Positions 1 to 11,945 of a DNA stretch of 64,000 nt are shown piece by piece (the stretch's first letter is position 1; each line of letters opens with the position of its first letter). Made by a program: the position numbers and the translations under genes. This stretch comes from Megalobrama amblycephala (lineage: Eukaryota; Chordata; Actinopteri; Cypriniformes; Xenocyprididae). The notes below the pieces were generated by a model. The model searched no databases. It had not been told where the DNA came from and saw only the letters and a list, made by a program, of their open reading frames with translations. The DNA is taken from assembly GCF_018812025.1 (NCBI RefSeq), contig NC_063063.1:3340172-3404171 (forward strand), written 5' to 3'.

Positions 1-80
1 AAAAATATATCAAAAATATAAAAAATGTCCGAATAATTTTTGGTTTGATTGTATGCTTGATGGTGTCACTGAGTTTTTAT

Positions 81-525
81 TAGAGATGCACCGATGTCTC
101 GGTCGCCCATATTTGATCAATTTACAACCATCGGCATATCGACTATAGCATGAAAAATGCAGATATAACAAACCGATGCATAATATTTATTTAATTTATA
201 CAGTGAAGAATATGGTGTTATTTTACATTTGTTTACTTTATTTCTGTACCTGAAAACTATTGTTAAACCTACCTAAAAAGCACTGTTTATTTAATATGAA
301 TCTTTGTTATGTTGTATTTATGTTGGCATGCTAAACGGATCCAGTCCAAATTATTTGATGATGCAGCACTAAACTAGCCAGTATAACTTAATGCATGCTT
401 TTTTGAACTTTGCTAATTTGAAACATGATCAAAACTATCTATTTCAATGATGAAACTTTAAATAAGAGAGCAAGTATCGGCATCGGCCAATAATTCTTAA
501 AATCAGTATCGTTGGTGCATCCCTA
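81..525. mobile_element. hAT-type MITE with perfect 8-bp target duplication
   Basis: The left end TAGAGATGCACCGAT and the right end (reverse complement TAGGGATGCACCAACGAT) form terminal inverted repeats. The 8-bp GTTTTTAT is duplicated exactly at 73-80 and 526-533. An 8-bp duplication with TAG-starting ends is typical of hAT elements. At 445 bp and with no coding capacity, it is non-autonomous. Confidence 0.88.
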
Positions 526-1503
526 GTTTTTATATTTTGATAATGTATCCTTTATGATTGGCTTTATGATGGAAATATTTGATTGAGCATGTGCTGAAAG
601 ACACAGTGTGCCTCAATATGGTTGTGTGGACAGTAGTGCAGTGTTGAAATATTTCTGCTGGCATCCCAGAGGTCCAAGATTCAAAAAGAACTGAAAATAC
701 TAGAGCGTCAGACAGATTCACACACACACACCGCAGTGAGTCAGTGAAGGCTGTCATTCATGTCACTGTTCTGGCTTCAAACAGAAAGCTTCAGTGTGAG
801 AGGAAACGCAGGGTGAGCGGCTCAACTGTGTGTGCATGCATGTGCGCGGCTGCAGCGTACAGCGCATTTTATTGACGATGTGTTAAGATGAGGCTAGAAA
901 GGATCTCACCTGAGGGCAGGCTAATTAATGAGTTTTCTTCCATTTTGCAACATAGAAAAGAGGATTAAATGTTCCTTCAGCTGCAGAAAGATAATTGGGC
1001 TTTAGTTGTAGCTTCGTAATTGGACCGCATTACAACAGTGAACTAAAAGTACATCAGAGTGGCTGTGAGTTTATTATAAACACACTTGTTGTGCTAGATG
1101 AGATGTGAAAAGAAAAGAAGTCTTAAACTACTTTGGTTTATTGATAAGGATAAGTTGTGATTCAGTGCTTTTTGGACCTTTTTTCTTTAGCTTGATATGA
1201 AAATAACAATTCAGTGTTATTTTAGTATTAATAATACCATTATAGGTTTATATTAATGTTTATTCATATTTTTAATTAGCATTTTATTTTTTTATTTTCA
1301 GTTTAAATTTTATTTTAAACATTAAATTTTTCATTTTAGTTAAATAAGTAGCAATTTAATTATGTGCTTTTGTCATTTTTAGGTACTGTTTAGGTTTAAT
1401 TTGTTTTAGTTTTTATTTATTTCCAGGTAATAATTTGAATGCTTCAACTTAAAGTAAATGAAAATTAAAAATGTTGCTTTGGCAACTGAATGAAATAAGT
1501 ATA
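526..1503. other. Intron sequence without recognised gene
   Basis: Mostly single-copy-looking intron. About 880-1020 is less AT-rich and carries a homeodomain-like CTAATTAATGAG and a second ATAATTG core. From 1180 on it is simple T- and A-rich DNA. No exon was recognised. Confidence 0.5.
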
Positions 1504-2397
1504 GTACAGTCCAAAAATTTGGAACCACTAAGATTTTTATGTTTTTAAAAGAAGTTTCGTCTGCTCACCAAGGCTACATTTATTTAATTAAAAATACAGT
1601 AAAAACAGTAATATTGTGAAATATTATTACAATTTAAAATAACTGTGTACTATTTAAATATATTTGACAAAGTAATTTATTCCTGTGATGCAAAGCTGAA
1701 TTTTCAGCATCGTTACTCCAGTCTTCAGTGTCACATGATCCTTCAGAAATCATTCTAATATGCTGATCTGCTGCTCAATAAACATTTATGATTATTTTCA
1801 ATGTTGAAAACAGTTGTGTACTTTTTTTTCAGGATTCCTTGATGAATAGAAAGTTCAAAAGAACAGCATTTATCTGAAATACAAAGCTTCTGTAGCATTA
1901 TACACTACCGTTCAAAAGTTTGGGGTCAGTAAGAATTTTTATTTTTATTTTTTTGAAAAGAAATTAAAGAAATGAATACTTTTATTCAGCAAGGATGCAT
2001 TAAATCAATCAAAAGTGGCAGTAAAGACATTTATAATGTTACAAAAGATTAGATTTCAGATAAACACTGTTCTTTTGAACTTTCTATTCATCAAATAATC
2101 CTGAAAAAAAATATTGTACACAAATATTTTGTACAATTGTACACATTAAATGTTTCTTGAGCAGCAGATCAGCATATTAGAATGATTTCTGAAGGATCAT
2201 GTGACACTGAAGACTGGAGTAACGATGCTGAAAATTCAGCTTTGATCACAGGAATAAATTACTTTGTCAAATCTATTCAAATAGAAAACTACTGTTTTTA
2301 CTGTATTTTTAATTAAATAAATGCAGCCTTGGTGAGCAGACGAAACTTCTTTTAAAAACATTAAAAATCTTAGTGGTTCCAAACTTTTGGACTGTAC
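1504..2397. repeat. Palindromic interspersed element, 894 bp
   Basis: The ends GTACAGTCC and GGACTGTAC face each other. The arms (about 1504-1880 and 2040-2397) are nearly perfect inverted copies of roughly 360 bp, with only scattered differences. The centre includes CACTACCGTTCAAAAGTTTG. Fragments of the same family recur at 29.9, 31.0, 35.0, 38.9, 40.9 and 62.8 kb. No coding capacity was seen. The arms would form a very long hairpin if transcribed. Confidence 0.85.
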
Positions 2398-4812
2398 TGT
2401 GTATCTATGAAGAGTGAGATCAAAGGCTTCATTAGGCTGTATAGTTGAGCCGTAAGACTCAACTAAGAGGTTAATATCAGATCAGAGACAACATTCCTGT
2501 TCATTTGTTAGATTTTATTGATTTTTTTATGTTTTAATTAGATTATAGCTATTAGCTATAGCTATAGCTTGAAATTGAAACCAGTTAACTGGATGAACCG
2601 GTTTACCACCTAGCACTACTAAAAAGGCAATGATGTAGAAGTAGGCATTGATCTTCTTCTGCAGAGGTGGTCTTTTCACACTATGATGTCATACTGAGAC
2701 AAAATCCGAAACTTTAGAGTTCTGACTTTTTTATATTACAGTGTCCTCTTTGACCTATTTTATTTCTCAAATTCATGACCACTTTAACTTGTGAAAGCAC
2801 AAGGTTCAGCTTTATCTCTGAAGTGCAGCCATGCATCAATGCTCGCTTCCTGAGATTGCCTGTTTGTCTTCTAGTTGTGTTTTGCGTTATCAGTCAGTCA
2901 ATAGGCCTCCGAGCCCCTGTGCAATCACAGCGCCAGTAATTAGCCATTAACTGAACAGGTATGTTCGTCTACGTGTCTAGACACTCCAGAAAGTACATTA
3001 TTATGCCGTCTTGTTCTTATTCAAAGCACTTCCTTCGGGGGGAAAGAGGTGCACAAGAAAATGAAATAATTACCCCCTTCCAAAAATAAAATAAATAGCA
3101 CCTTTTAGAGGTGTCAGAACCGTTTAATTGACCTGAAATGCGCAGCTCAGTTGGGTTCATTATAGTGGCAGAGAATAGATTATCATTATAGAAGAAGTCA
3201 TAGATTAACCTGAGTGTTTCACCCCTGATGTTAATAACAGCGCTGCCCTCAAAGGGAACAAAACAGATGTCAAAAGGAGCAGCAGGAAATTGAGGTTTTC
3301 CATAAGACATAATAATAATAATAACAATAATCGCAAAGTGCCGTTTTGGCTACTAAGGTAATATAGGTGTAATTTCTAGAGACAGACAGCTTTCCATTAG
3401 CTTGTTCGAATGCTTTACCTTTTATATATGTTTTTTTTTAAATATATTTTCTTTGTCCTGTCCTTATAGAAGTGTGTTTGGTTTGTTTTACATTGTTGCA
3501 ATGTTTCCTTGTGGTTCTGTCTGAGTTTATGTGAGTGAATCATTATCTGCTTTACTTATGTGTGTGTGTGTGAGATAAAATATCACCACTCTGAGTAAGA
3601 CACAGTGCTCATGTCTTCCTTTAGGTCCTGATATCATTACCAGGACGAATGAGTCTTTGATCATGATTTGGCCAAAAGTGTTGGACAGCGTAGACAAAAT
3701 TCTTGCTCTTTTCTGCTTGAGGGTTTTGTGCCACACTTTTAATCATGAATAATGAAAAAGTCTTCTGATGCAAACTGGAGTTCGGAAGATTTGCATACTG
3801 TATCGAATGCGTTTTAAGCTAATTTTATTTTCAGAGCACAAAATAAAAGCAGAAAACATAATTCAACTATCTATCTGTGTGCCTCATGTTATAGTAGTAA
3901 CACACTGTAGTATGCATGCTCTTTTTTTGTTGTGTGTATTGCACAGTATTCTAGTAGTAAACATAACTTCATAAATATTTATTGTTGCATACTGTTTCAT
4001 ATACTATTGTACTAAAAATAGTTTATCTACGGTGCAGCAGTATGTTAGTACTCCATTCTGAACACAGCCTGTTCTGTCACAATTACAAATCAGAAATGAT
4101 TTTTTCATCACAATAATCAAATTGAAATTGAATAGCAGGAAGTTCAAAAGGAATGAAAAATAGATCTCACGCTCATGTTCATTTCTTAAGTATTCTGTTG
4201 CAGATGATAATGCTTTTTTCCCCGTCATGTCTTTTCCTCTCATCTAATATTCAGTCTTTCTCTTTGAAGAGGAGTTTGCACTTCCCTGTCCAACAGAAGC
4301 TTCATAATGCAGCATTTTCTCCTCTCTGATCACTGAGCTGCTCTTCCCCATTACGAACAAAGAGCTTGTTTTTGCTTATCATGAGGATGATTCTGACATT
4401 ATTAGGACACATTTGTGAGCAAAAAGTATCCCCTGTGGAAAATCCGATTTAACCCTGTAAAGTGTGATGGATTAAATAATAGTCAGGACAATCTTTTTTT
4501 TTCCCGTCTTTTTTTTTTTAATTTAAAATGGAACACTTTATTGAACCCTCGGTCAAAAAAGTTTGCATGTGTGTTTTGTTTTGCATCATATTTCATACTG
4601 TACATAAGGCTTTTATGGGTCATATAGTATGATATAGTGAGAATATGGAGGAAAAACACTCATTTTCTTCGGAGGCTCAAATTGAGCAAAAATATGCAAT
4701 TTTGTGCAGATGCTGATATTTATATGGACAAACAGTAAGAAATTCTGCTGCTTGTAATGCAAATCAATGAGATCTTTATAACTGTATAGCAGACATTTAT
4801 AAAATGCATATA
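2398..4812. other. Intron sequence without recognised gene
   Basis: No coding exon was recognised. The segment 2860-2960 is GC-richer and non-repetitive (TCACAGCGCCAGTAATTAGC) and could be a conserved noncoding element. A short AAT-rich run lies near 3310-3330. The open frames here are short and lack coding character. Confidence 0.5.
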
Positions 4813-6349
4813 CAGGTGCTGGTCATATAATTAGAATATCGTGAAAAAGTTCATTTTTTTTATTGTAAAAATTATTTTTAAAAATGAAACTTTCATATAT
4901 TCTAGATTCTCTACATGTAAAGCAAAACATTTCAAATGTTTTTTTTTTTTTTTTTTTTTTTAAATTTCGATGATTAGAGCGTAAAGCTCATGAAAGTCCA
5001 AAATCCAGTATATCAAAATATTAGAATATTTCCTAAGATCAATCAAAAAATGGATTTGCAAAACCGAAAAGTTCAAGTTCTTTAAAGTATGTTCATTTGT
5101 ACACTCAATACTTGGTCGGCAGCACATAATACTGCAAATGACTTGCTCCTAGCACAAATTACAGCATCAGTGAAGTGTGGCATGGAAGTGATCAGCCTGT
5201 GGCACTGCTGAGGCACTATTGAGCCTTCAGATCATCTGTATATTGTTGGATCGACTGTTTCTCATCTTTCTCTTGAAAATATCCCATAGATTCAGGGGTC
5301 AGGCATGTTGGCTGGCCAATAAAACACAGTAATATCATGGTCAGCAAACCACTTGGAAGTGGTTTTTGCACTGTGGGCAGGTGCTAAAGTCCTGCTGGAA
5401 AAGGAAATCAGCATCTCCATAAAGCTTGTTAGCAGATGGAAGCGTAAAGTGCTCCAAAATCTCCTGGAAGATGGCTGCATTGACTTTGCACTTGATAAAA
5501 TACAATGGACCAACACCAGGGCGTCACAGCCCCCCCAAATCATTACTGACTTCAGAAACTTCACACTAGACTTCAAGCAGCTTGGATTCTGTGCCTCTCC
5601 AGTCTTCCTTCAGACTCTGGGACCATGATTTCAACATGAAATGCAAAATTTACTTTTATCTGAAAAGAGGACTTTTGACCACTGTTCACTGTCCAGTTCT
5701 TTTTCTCCTTAGCCCAGGTAAGATGCTTCTGACGTTGTTTCTGTTTCAGAAGTGTCTTGATAGTCCTTTTCCTGAAGATGTCTGAGTGTGGTGGCTCTTG
5801 ATGCGCTGACTCCGGCTTCATTCTACTCATTGTGAAGCTCTCCCAAGTGTTTGAATCGGCTTTACTTGACAATATTCTCAAGCTTGTGGTCATCCCTGTT
5901 GCTTGTGCACCTTTGCCTACCCAATTTCTTCCTTCTAGTCAACTTTGCATTTAATATGCGTTGATACATTGCTCTGTAAACAGCCACCCCATTCAGTAAT
6001 GACCATCTGTGACTTACTTTCTTTGTGGAGGGTGTCAATGATTGTCTCCTGGACCATTGCCAAGTCAGCAGTCTTCCCCATTAGTGTGGTTTCAAAGAAC
6101 AAGAGATACCCGGAATTTATACTGTAGGGATGGTCATTTAATGAAACTCAAATGTAAATATTCTAATATTTTGAGATACTGGATTTTGGACTTTCATTAG
6201 CTCTAATCAACAAATTTAAAAAAATAAACCTTTGAAATGTTTTACTTTACTTGTAGGGAATCTAGTATAAATGAAAGTTTCATTTTTTAAAATTTTACAA
6301 TAAAAAAATTAACTTTTTCACGATATTCTAATTATATGACCAGCACCTG
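4813..6349 (-). mobile_element. Tc1/mariner transposon with inactivated transposase
   Basis: The ends CAGGTGCTGGTCATATAATT are inverted at 4813 and 6349, and a TA borders the left end. Minus-strand fragments at 5292-5893 read as a Tc1 transposase: FHVEIMVPESEGRLERHR, then VMIWGGCDALV, then LAPAHSAKTTSKWFADHDIT and VFYWPANMPDP. These correspond to the catalytic core around the second aspartate and the downstream SPDLNP-type motif, here altered to MPDP. A stop and a frame change separate the pieces, so the gene is broken. A run of about 20 T lies inside the left end. Confidence 0.9.
5292..5893 (-). pseudogene. Tc1 transposase remnant
   Basis: Two overlapping minus-strand frames (5573-5893, then 5292-5576) carry successive parts of a Tc1-family DDE transposase, which would cut and reinsert the element at TA sites. 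The N-terminal DNA-binding region is not intact and the frame is interrupted near 5575. The block LAPAHSAKTTSKWFADHDIT is well kept. It is presumed inactive. Confidence 0.85.
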
Positions 6350-6379
6350 TGTATATATATCAGTCGTTACTCTTTATTA

Positions 6380-6740
6380 ATGGATTAGTTCACTTTGAAA
6401 TGAAAATTAGCCCAAGCTTTACTCACCCTCAAGCCATCCTAGGTGTATATGACTTTCTTCTCTCTGATGAACACAATCTGAGTTATATTAATAAATATCC
6501 TGATGCATCCGAGCTTTATCATGTCTGTGAGCAGGATCAATGAGTATGAAGCTGAAGAAAGTGTTTCCATCCATATCCATCCATCATAAACATGTACTCC
6601 ACATGGCTGCAGGGGGTTAATAAAGACCTTCTGAAGCAAAGCAATGTGTTTATGTACAAAAAAATATCCATATTTAGCAAGTTATGTAGTAAAATATGTA
6701 GCTTCCGTAAGTTGAATAGATATTGCAACTGTAATTCTGA
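6380..6740. repeat. Diverged copy of the TTAGTTCAC fold-back family
   Basis: The segment starting GGATTAGTTCACTTTGAAATG, followed by ACTCACCCTCAAGCCATCC, resembles the ends of the fold-back elements at 15.6, 21.2 and 22.5 kb. It lies just beyond the Tc1 element. The right boundary is unclear. Confidence 0.55.
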
Positions 6741-7544
6741 TCCAGATAAAATTTTTTTTTGAACAACTGGGCCCTGATGATCATATTTAATACTCATGAT
6801 TATTATAAAAAATAATGTATGGATAATCAAGTAAACCGAAGTTGCTTCAGACCAGTACGTGTTCATCCTGAAATATTACTAACACTATCTTATGGTTCAC
6901 ACAAAAGGCCTTTTGCATACTAAAAACGTCTAAACTATCAAATCGACAGAAGACATGTAGTAGATTGTGTGCAACAGGTTTTTCAGCAAAGTTTTGATCA
7001 TGTTGATCATTTAGAGGTCCTAGAAACATGCATGTCAAATATATGATACAGTACGCCTTATAGGGTTAAATTAGCTGTGTTTTGAAACGTAATAGCTAGA
7101 AGATCTTGGACCAGCAGCAAACAAGCTACTGTGTTTCTTCAAGAGGTCAAGCTGGTTTCTGGAGCACGGTGATCAGTTTGAGCAGCTACCATGTTCCAAA
7201 AACTAGGAGAACATCAAAATTTGTGACAATTGTTTGACGAAAGCTTTTCAATAACTTAGTTTCAAGACATGACAGGGAACAAAATAAACACACTCTTAAA
7301 AATTAATGTTCTTTGGCATTGAAAAATTATTTTCCATGAAGAACCTTTAACATCCATGGAACCTTTCCATTCCATAACAGCTTCTTTAGATTTTTTTAAA
7401 AAATGTTCATTGCTGCCAAAAGAACTCCTTTATTTTTAAGAACATACTTGTTGCATTTTGTACTTGAGTATTGGTGTGTAAGAGTGAAATCGTTTCTGTT
7501 TGCTGACAGCAGTTAACTGTGTCTCTCACTGTTTTTGTCCTCAG
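6741..7544. other. Intron immediately upstream of the ZIP11 exon
   Basis: No exon, RNA gene or clear transposon was recognised. The last 40 bases are pyrimidine-rich and end in the exon's acceptor. An interspersed-repeat-like stretch (TTCTTTGGCATTGAAAAATT) lies near 7310. Confidence 0.5.
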
Positions 7545-7703
7545 GTCATGCTGGCGGCCTCCTATTGGTCCCTGCTGGCTCCTGCTATTGAGATGGCAGA
7601 GGAATCTGGGAAATATGGGGACTTTGCGTTCCTCCCTGTTGCTGTGGGTTTTACACTTGGAGCTCTGTTTGTTTACATTGCAGACCTGATGATGCCTGCT
7701 CTG
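7545..7703 (+). CDS. slc39a11: Internal coding exon of zinc transporter ZIP11 (slc39a11)
   Basis: This 159-bp exon encodes 53 residues in phase 0 at both ends. A pyrimidine-rich tract ending in TTTTTGTCCTCAG precedes it, and the consensus donor CTG|GTGAGT follows. The peptide opens VMLAASYWSLLAPAIEMA and later carries FLPVAVGFTLGALFVYIADL, then ends MMPAL. That pattern matches the second and third membrane segments of vertebrate ZIP11, as I remember the family. ZIP11 is a SLC39-family metal importer of the GufA-like subfamily, placed at Golgi and other internal membranes, where it moves zinc into the cytosol. The two hydrophobic stretches are joined by a short polar loop (EMAEESGKYGD). The histidine-rich metal-binding helices lie in later exons that are not in this window. 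I see no frameshift or stop, so it looks functional. The flanking DNA is repeat-filled intron on both sides. Identification is confident; the exon number is not determined. Confidence 0.93.
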
Positions 7704-8104
7704 GTGAGTTGTATTTGGACACTACATCTCCAGTATAATCTGTTCCCAATTCATATTCATATTGCTGGATATTGATACTGTTCATTTTACATCAGATTGA
7801 CTGCCCCACTCGTATCCTTCAGTAAAAATATAATGCAGTTGGTAAAACATAAGCAGCTTTCTTTATTAATGTGTAGATGTCATCTAAACTCCCTTGGCTC
7901 ACAGGTTAACAGCTTGTAGCTATCACACTAGCATATAATATTCCATTATTAATGAATGCGTGAACCCATTAGCCCCTGCTGTTGTGTGAGACATGAGGAT
8001 GAGAACTAGCTAGGGTTTTTCTCATTTCTTTTTCATTAAGCATGTGTGAATAACTAATAGTAGCAAGCTTGTCGGGTGGCCCTAACCTTAAAACCTAAAG
8101 TGAT

Positions 8105-8385
8105 AGTGTACACAAACACATATGCACACACACATCTACACACACATTGGGTTTCTATGTTTTATGGGGATGTTCCATAGACGTAATGGTTACAAACTGT
8201 GTATTCCAATTCCTTACACCAGCCCTACCCCTAAACCACAGAAAACTTTTGTGCTATTTTAGATTTAAAAAAAAACAAAAAAACAAAAAAAACATTCTGT
8301 ATGATTTATAAGCTTGTTTCCTCATGGGGACCAAAAAATGTCCTCGCAAGGTCAAAATTCACTGGTATGACTATTATCACACATT
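8105..8385. repeat. Interspersed repeat with CA-rich start
   Basis: A CA-rich run (8113-8150) leads into TATGGGGATGTTCCATAGAC and then CTCATGGGGACCAAAAAATG. This sequence type is familiar from teleost intergenic DNA. It has no coding capacity. The family name is not assigned. Confidence 0.55.
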
Positions 8386-8403
8386 TTTTCTGTAATTATT
8401 CAC

Positions 8404-8510
8404 TTAAATTTAAGTGAACTTCTCATTAACCCACTATAATAAATGTCATATTTACCTGTGGCCTTCCTACCTGTCTAACGATAAAATTATCAAACACTTT
8501 ACAATCTTCA
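8404..8510 (+). repeat. Direct repeat, left copy
   Basis: TTTAAGTGAACTT, CATATTTACCTGTG, CCTTCCTACCTGTCTAAC and ATCAAACACTTTACA occur in this order here and again at 10391-10505, in the same orientation. The two copies bracket the TTAA element at 8512-10115 and about 275 bp of further sequence. Confidence 0.8.
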
Positions 8511-8511
8511 A

Positions 8512-10115
8512 TTAAAGGCACAATATGTAAGATTTTTGGATTAAAATATCCAAAAACCACTAGAACAATGTTATATATTTTGTTGACTTGTGTTTTTACA
8601 TTATCCCAAATGTTTCCAAGGATGTTTAAATCCAGAGAAATAATTTTAACCAGGACACGTACCGTGTCCGTGCATCACCTATCAATGGCGTCATACCCGT
8701 GTTATCCTCATTTTCCGGTTTTATTTTGTAGAAACCATGGAAACACCAAAGACGCTTTAATATAATATGTGTTTTATTAGACAGGTGAGCAACTGTTTGG
8801 ATACATTCATCGACAGAAAACTAATCATGTTATATAGCTCAACACAGCAGGTTTTATTGTTTAAATCTCGTTTTCTTGATTTACACCGAGTACCATGTTT
8901 TACCATTCCTAATATCGATCTATCTTACTGCAGTGTGCAACAAGTAACAGCAACCGAGCGAACGCACAGAGTAGCAATATAACAACTTTCAAAACACAAA
9001 TGTATCTAATATGATAAACAGCGCTGCTTTACCCCACATACGCTTGACCGAAAGAAGCGAAAACGGCGACTGTGGCATAATAAGTCCCACTTCTCGTTCA
9101 GCTCTCACAGCACTCGGCCCTGCTCTGCTTCATACTACAGTAATGTTAATAATCTCACCCATGAACATGATTTCTGCCCGAGTCCCATCCCGATTCTTTT
9201 CCACCAGCTGTGAGGTGAAGCAGGCCCGGATTAACACAGTGTAGTGCCCTAGGGTGACCACATTTTAAGTAATGGTAAATAAGCCTTACCTAAGCAGAAT
9301 TTTTTTTTTTTCTAGAATTTGTGCATGCAAAATCGTTAATTAATTCTGCCTTCACGTGCTATTGGAATTATCGTAAATACGAGCTTCCTAGGTAAAAAAT
9401 TGTACATGAACATTTACATATATGTGTAATCATTTGAAGAATATTGTATGTTTTATAGGCTATAGCGAATATTGCCTGCATTTGACCTAAATAACAGAAT
9501 CGTAAGCCACTGGACTATCTAGATAGCACTGTGAATTTGGTTGTTAGTGCATGGGACACCACATAGGCCTATAATTTTGGATTTAATAAGATTTTCCCAA
9601 TAAATAGGCAAGAATAAACCTGGTGTCCTCCATGCAGCGGCATGCACAGACCTCCGCGAGGGCAGGGGCGAAATCGCGTTCTGGGGGAGGAGAAATGGGA
9701 ACACGGGGGACCGCGATGTAGAGACCTACATCGGATGGGACGGATTTTTCAGTCCCGTGCCCGCCTGCCAGAATCATATGATTCTCCCGCAACCCGCACA
9801 TGAGTAGAGTCTCACCGCCCGCGACCATCAAATCTTGTCCCGCGCCGCACTCTGTTGCGTTGGGTCCCGCGGATCTCTACCGCGATGCGACCGCAAACTG
9901 GGCACTTTCACTTTCGCGATCAAAGTATATTGTATGTATATTGTATATGTATATTTTGTATCCGTATCTTTCCAGCTAAATAATATACAAAACATGATTT
10001 TTTTTTAATCACTTGGTGCCCCCCTATTGGCTGGTGCCCCAGGGCACTCGCCCAATCCCGTCTATGGATAATCCGGCCCTGGGTGAAGACAAACTTTTGT
10101 TTAGTGTGCCTTTAA
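8512..10115. mobile_element. TTAA-flanked DNA transposon (1.6 kb) with a nested insertion
   Basis: It is bounded by TTAA on both sides (8512-8515 and 10112-10115), with short inverted ends AAGGCAC and GTGCCTT. The left part includes AATATGTAAGATTTTTGG. A second element (9221-10081) sits inside it. No transposase was recognised, so it is classed only as a TTAA-target element. Confidence 0.7.
9221..10081. mobile_element. hAT-like element nested in the TTAA element, with CpG-rich interior
   Basis: The inverted ends are CAGGCCCGGATTA (left) and, reverse-complemented, CAGGGCCGGATTATCC (right). They are flanked by a direct GGTGAAG at 9214-9220 and 10082-10088. The interior 9590-9900 is strikingly GC- and CpG-rich against an AT-rich background (for example CCGCGAGGGCAGGGGCG). 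The open frames there have no recognised homology. Confidence 0.72.
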
Positions 10116-10390
10116 TCACAACTAAAACATTGGAGTTTTTAATATTTTTATTTTCTAATAATTTCACAGTTTCACTCCAAACTAATTTAGAAACAACTTA
10201 AAGACAGTATATTTTAAATATTTGTCTAATGGGATCTTTTTATGAATGCAGGCCAGATTCACTGATACTACTGGAACTGATGTCTCTATTATGAATTTTT
10301 TTTTAAACATTAATTATAGACATTCACCATTACAGTATAACTGAAAGCTTTCAATTTCAATATTTATTGGGCTTTAAAAAAATAACAACT

Positions 10391-10505
10391 TTTAAGTGAA
10401 CTTACAATCTTCACATTATAATAAATGTCATATTTACCTGTGCCCTTCCTACCTGTCTAACAGGAAATATACAGAAAGTTATCAAACACTTTACAGTCTT
10501 CACTG
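10391..10505 (+). repeat. Direct repeat, right copy
   Basis: This is the partner of the copy at 8404-8510. It shares TTAAGTGAACTT, CATATTTACCTGTG and TTCCTACCTGTCTAAC but has a short insertion (AGGAAATATACAGAAAG). The divergence shows the duplication is not recent. Confidence 0.8.
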
Positions 10506-11030
10506 CATAAATTATAAATGAAATATAGATGAATCCTTATTAAACAGTTTTCTCTGTTATCTTTGTTTTTTGATGAACATTATGACATCATCACAGCAAC
10601 TTGTTTATTAGGCTGCTGTCACTTTAAGAGTTGACGCTGCCGAACATGACGTGCATCTCATTTTCTCACAACTCTTTAAGTTAATTTAAGACATTATTTA
10701 ACTAATTTAAGACTGCTCATGAGGATACTCCACAAAACAGGCATTTTAGCATAATTCTGTGTTATTGTTTGTGTTTAAAGCATGAAAGGGAACTCGATAC
10801 TGGTGCTCGTCTTTCAGTCGTGTGTCACATGACACGACATTCACAGACAGTGCGTTTTCGTTTGTCTTGTGGTGATTGAATGCTTAAAAAGCATTTGCTG
10901 TGATCATATAATGTAACGCTAGCCAAATTATGAAATGGATGGTACAATAAATATTTTTAATCTGTTAATCTGAAAAAAGTAATTTCATACGTTAACGCGT
11001 TATATATAATATGTTGTGTGTATGTGCGAG
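10506..11030. other. Intron sequence without recognised gene
   Basis: No exon or named repeat was recognised in this AT-rich stretch. Confidence 0.45.
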
Positions 11031-11034
11031 TATA

Positions 11035-11945
11035 TATACTTGGGTTGGACAATGACACTGAAACACCTGGTTTTAGACCACAATAATTTATTGGTACGGT
11101 GCAGGGCCTCATTTTGCAGCCAATACAGCACCAATTTGTCTTGGGAAAGACAGATACAAGTCCTTCACAGTGTCCAGAGGGATTTTGAGCCATTCCTCCT
11201 CCAGAACAGTGGCCAGGTCACTATATTATGCTATTTGGTATTTCCTCCAAAACACCCCAAAGTGGCTCAAAAACATTCAGATCTGGTGACTCTGCAGGCC
11301 ATGTGAGATGTTCAACTTCACTTTCATGTTCATCAAACCATTCTGTCACCAGTCCTGCTGATGCAAGGCACCCCCTTCAGGGTACAATAGTTGAACCATT
11401 TGGTGCACCTGGTCTTGAGTGTCAAGTCATATGGATATTTTTTATGATACTTTTATGGAGCTTGAAATCCTGACGCGCTTTTCATTTCGAGGTGGACTGT
11501 TCCTTTAAGCTCTGCTCTTAGCACATAGACGATGCTGGTAGAACGTAGTGACATTGCAATCAGTTTGAAATACATGCGCACGGTCTCTGGTCAAACCCCC
11601 TCCTCGTGTTTGGACAGCTGGTGTAGTCACTTTTACTGGCACTGTTGGCAAACAGTTCGACCGAAAGAGCGTGAGATGCCAACCCAGCAACCCCCAGCGA
11701 AGTAATTACCATGGCTCGGGTCCAAAGACGCCGAATCACACGCCGTTCATCCTCCCATGACACACAACACCATTTCCCACATTCTCTATTGTTGCCCTGC
11801 TCCACATCCCCAGGTTGTGTGACTGAACACCTGTCAGGCTCTGCTGTAACTACAGGCCAAGCTGTTGCAGGATTGAGTGTCTGGAAAACTCAACCGGTGG
11901 ACTTTGTTGCACATAGACAAATCGTGCTACTTTGTTACTCTGATT
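11035..11945 (-). pseudogene. Tc1/mariner transposase remnant (second family)
   Basis: On the minus strand, 11254-11304 reads WPAESPDLNVFEPLWGV, the conserved block following the second catalytic residue of Tc1/mariner transposases. Upstream on that strand, 11560-11805 contains VSWEDERRVIRRLWTRA and then VITSLGVAGLASHAL, resembling the N-terminal helix-turn-helix region. Frames shift between the blocks, so the gene is dead. The element ends were not clearly defined; the left side near 11040 reads TTGGGTTGGACAATGACACT. Confidence 0.72.

Noticed and set aside
9583..9831. GC-rich 82-codon minus-strand frame as a gene
   Set aside because: It lies wholly within the hAT-like element, and its openness follows from the high GC content. 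No domain was seen.
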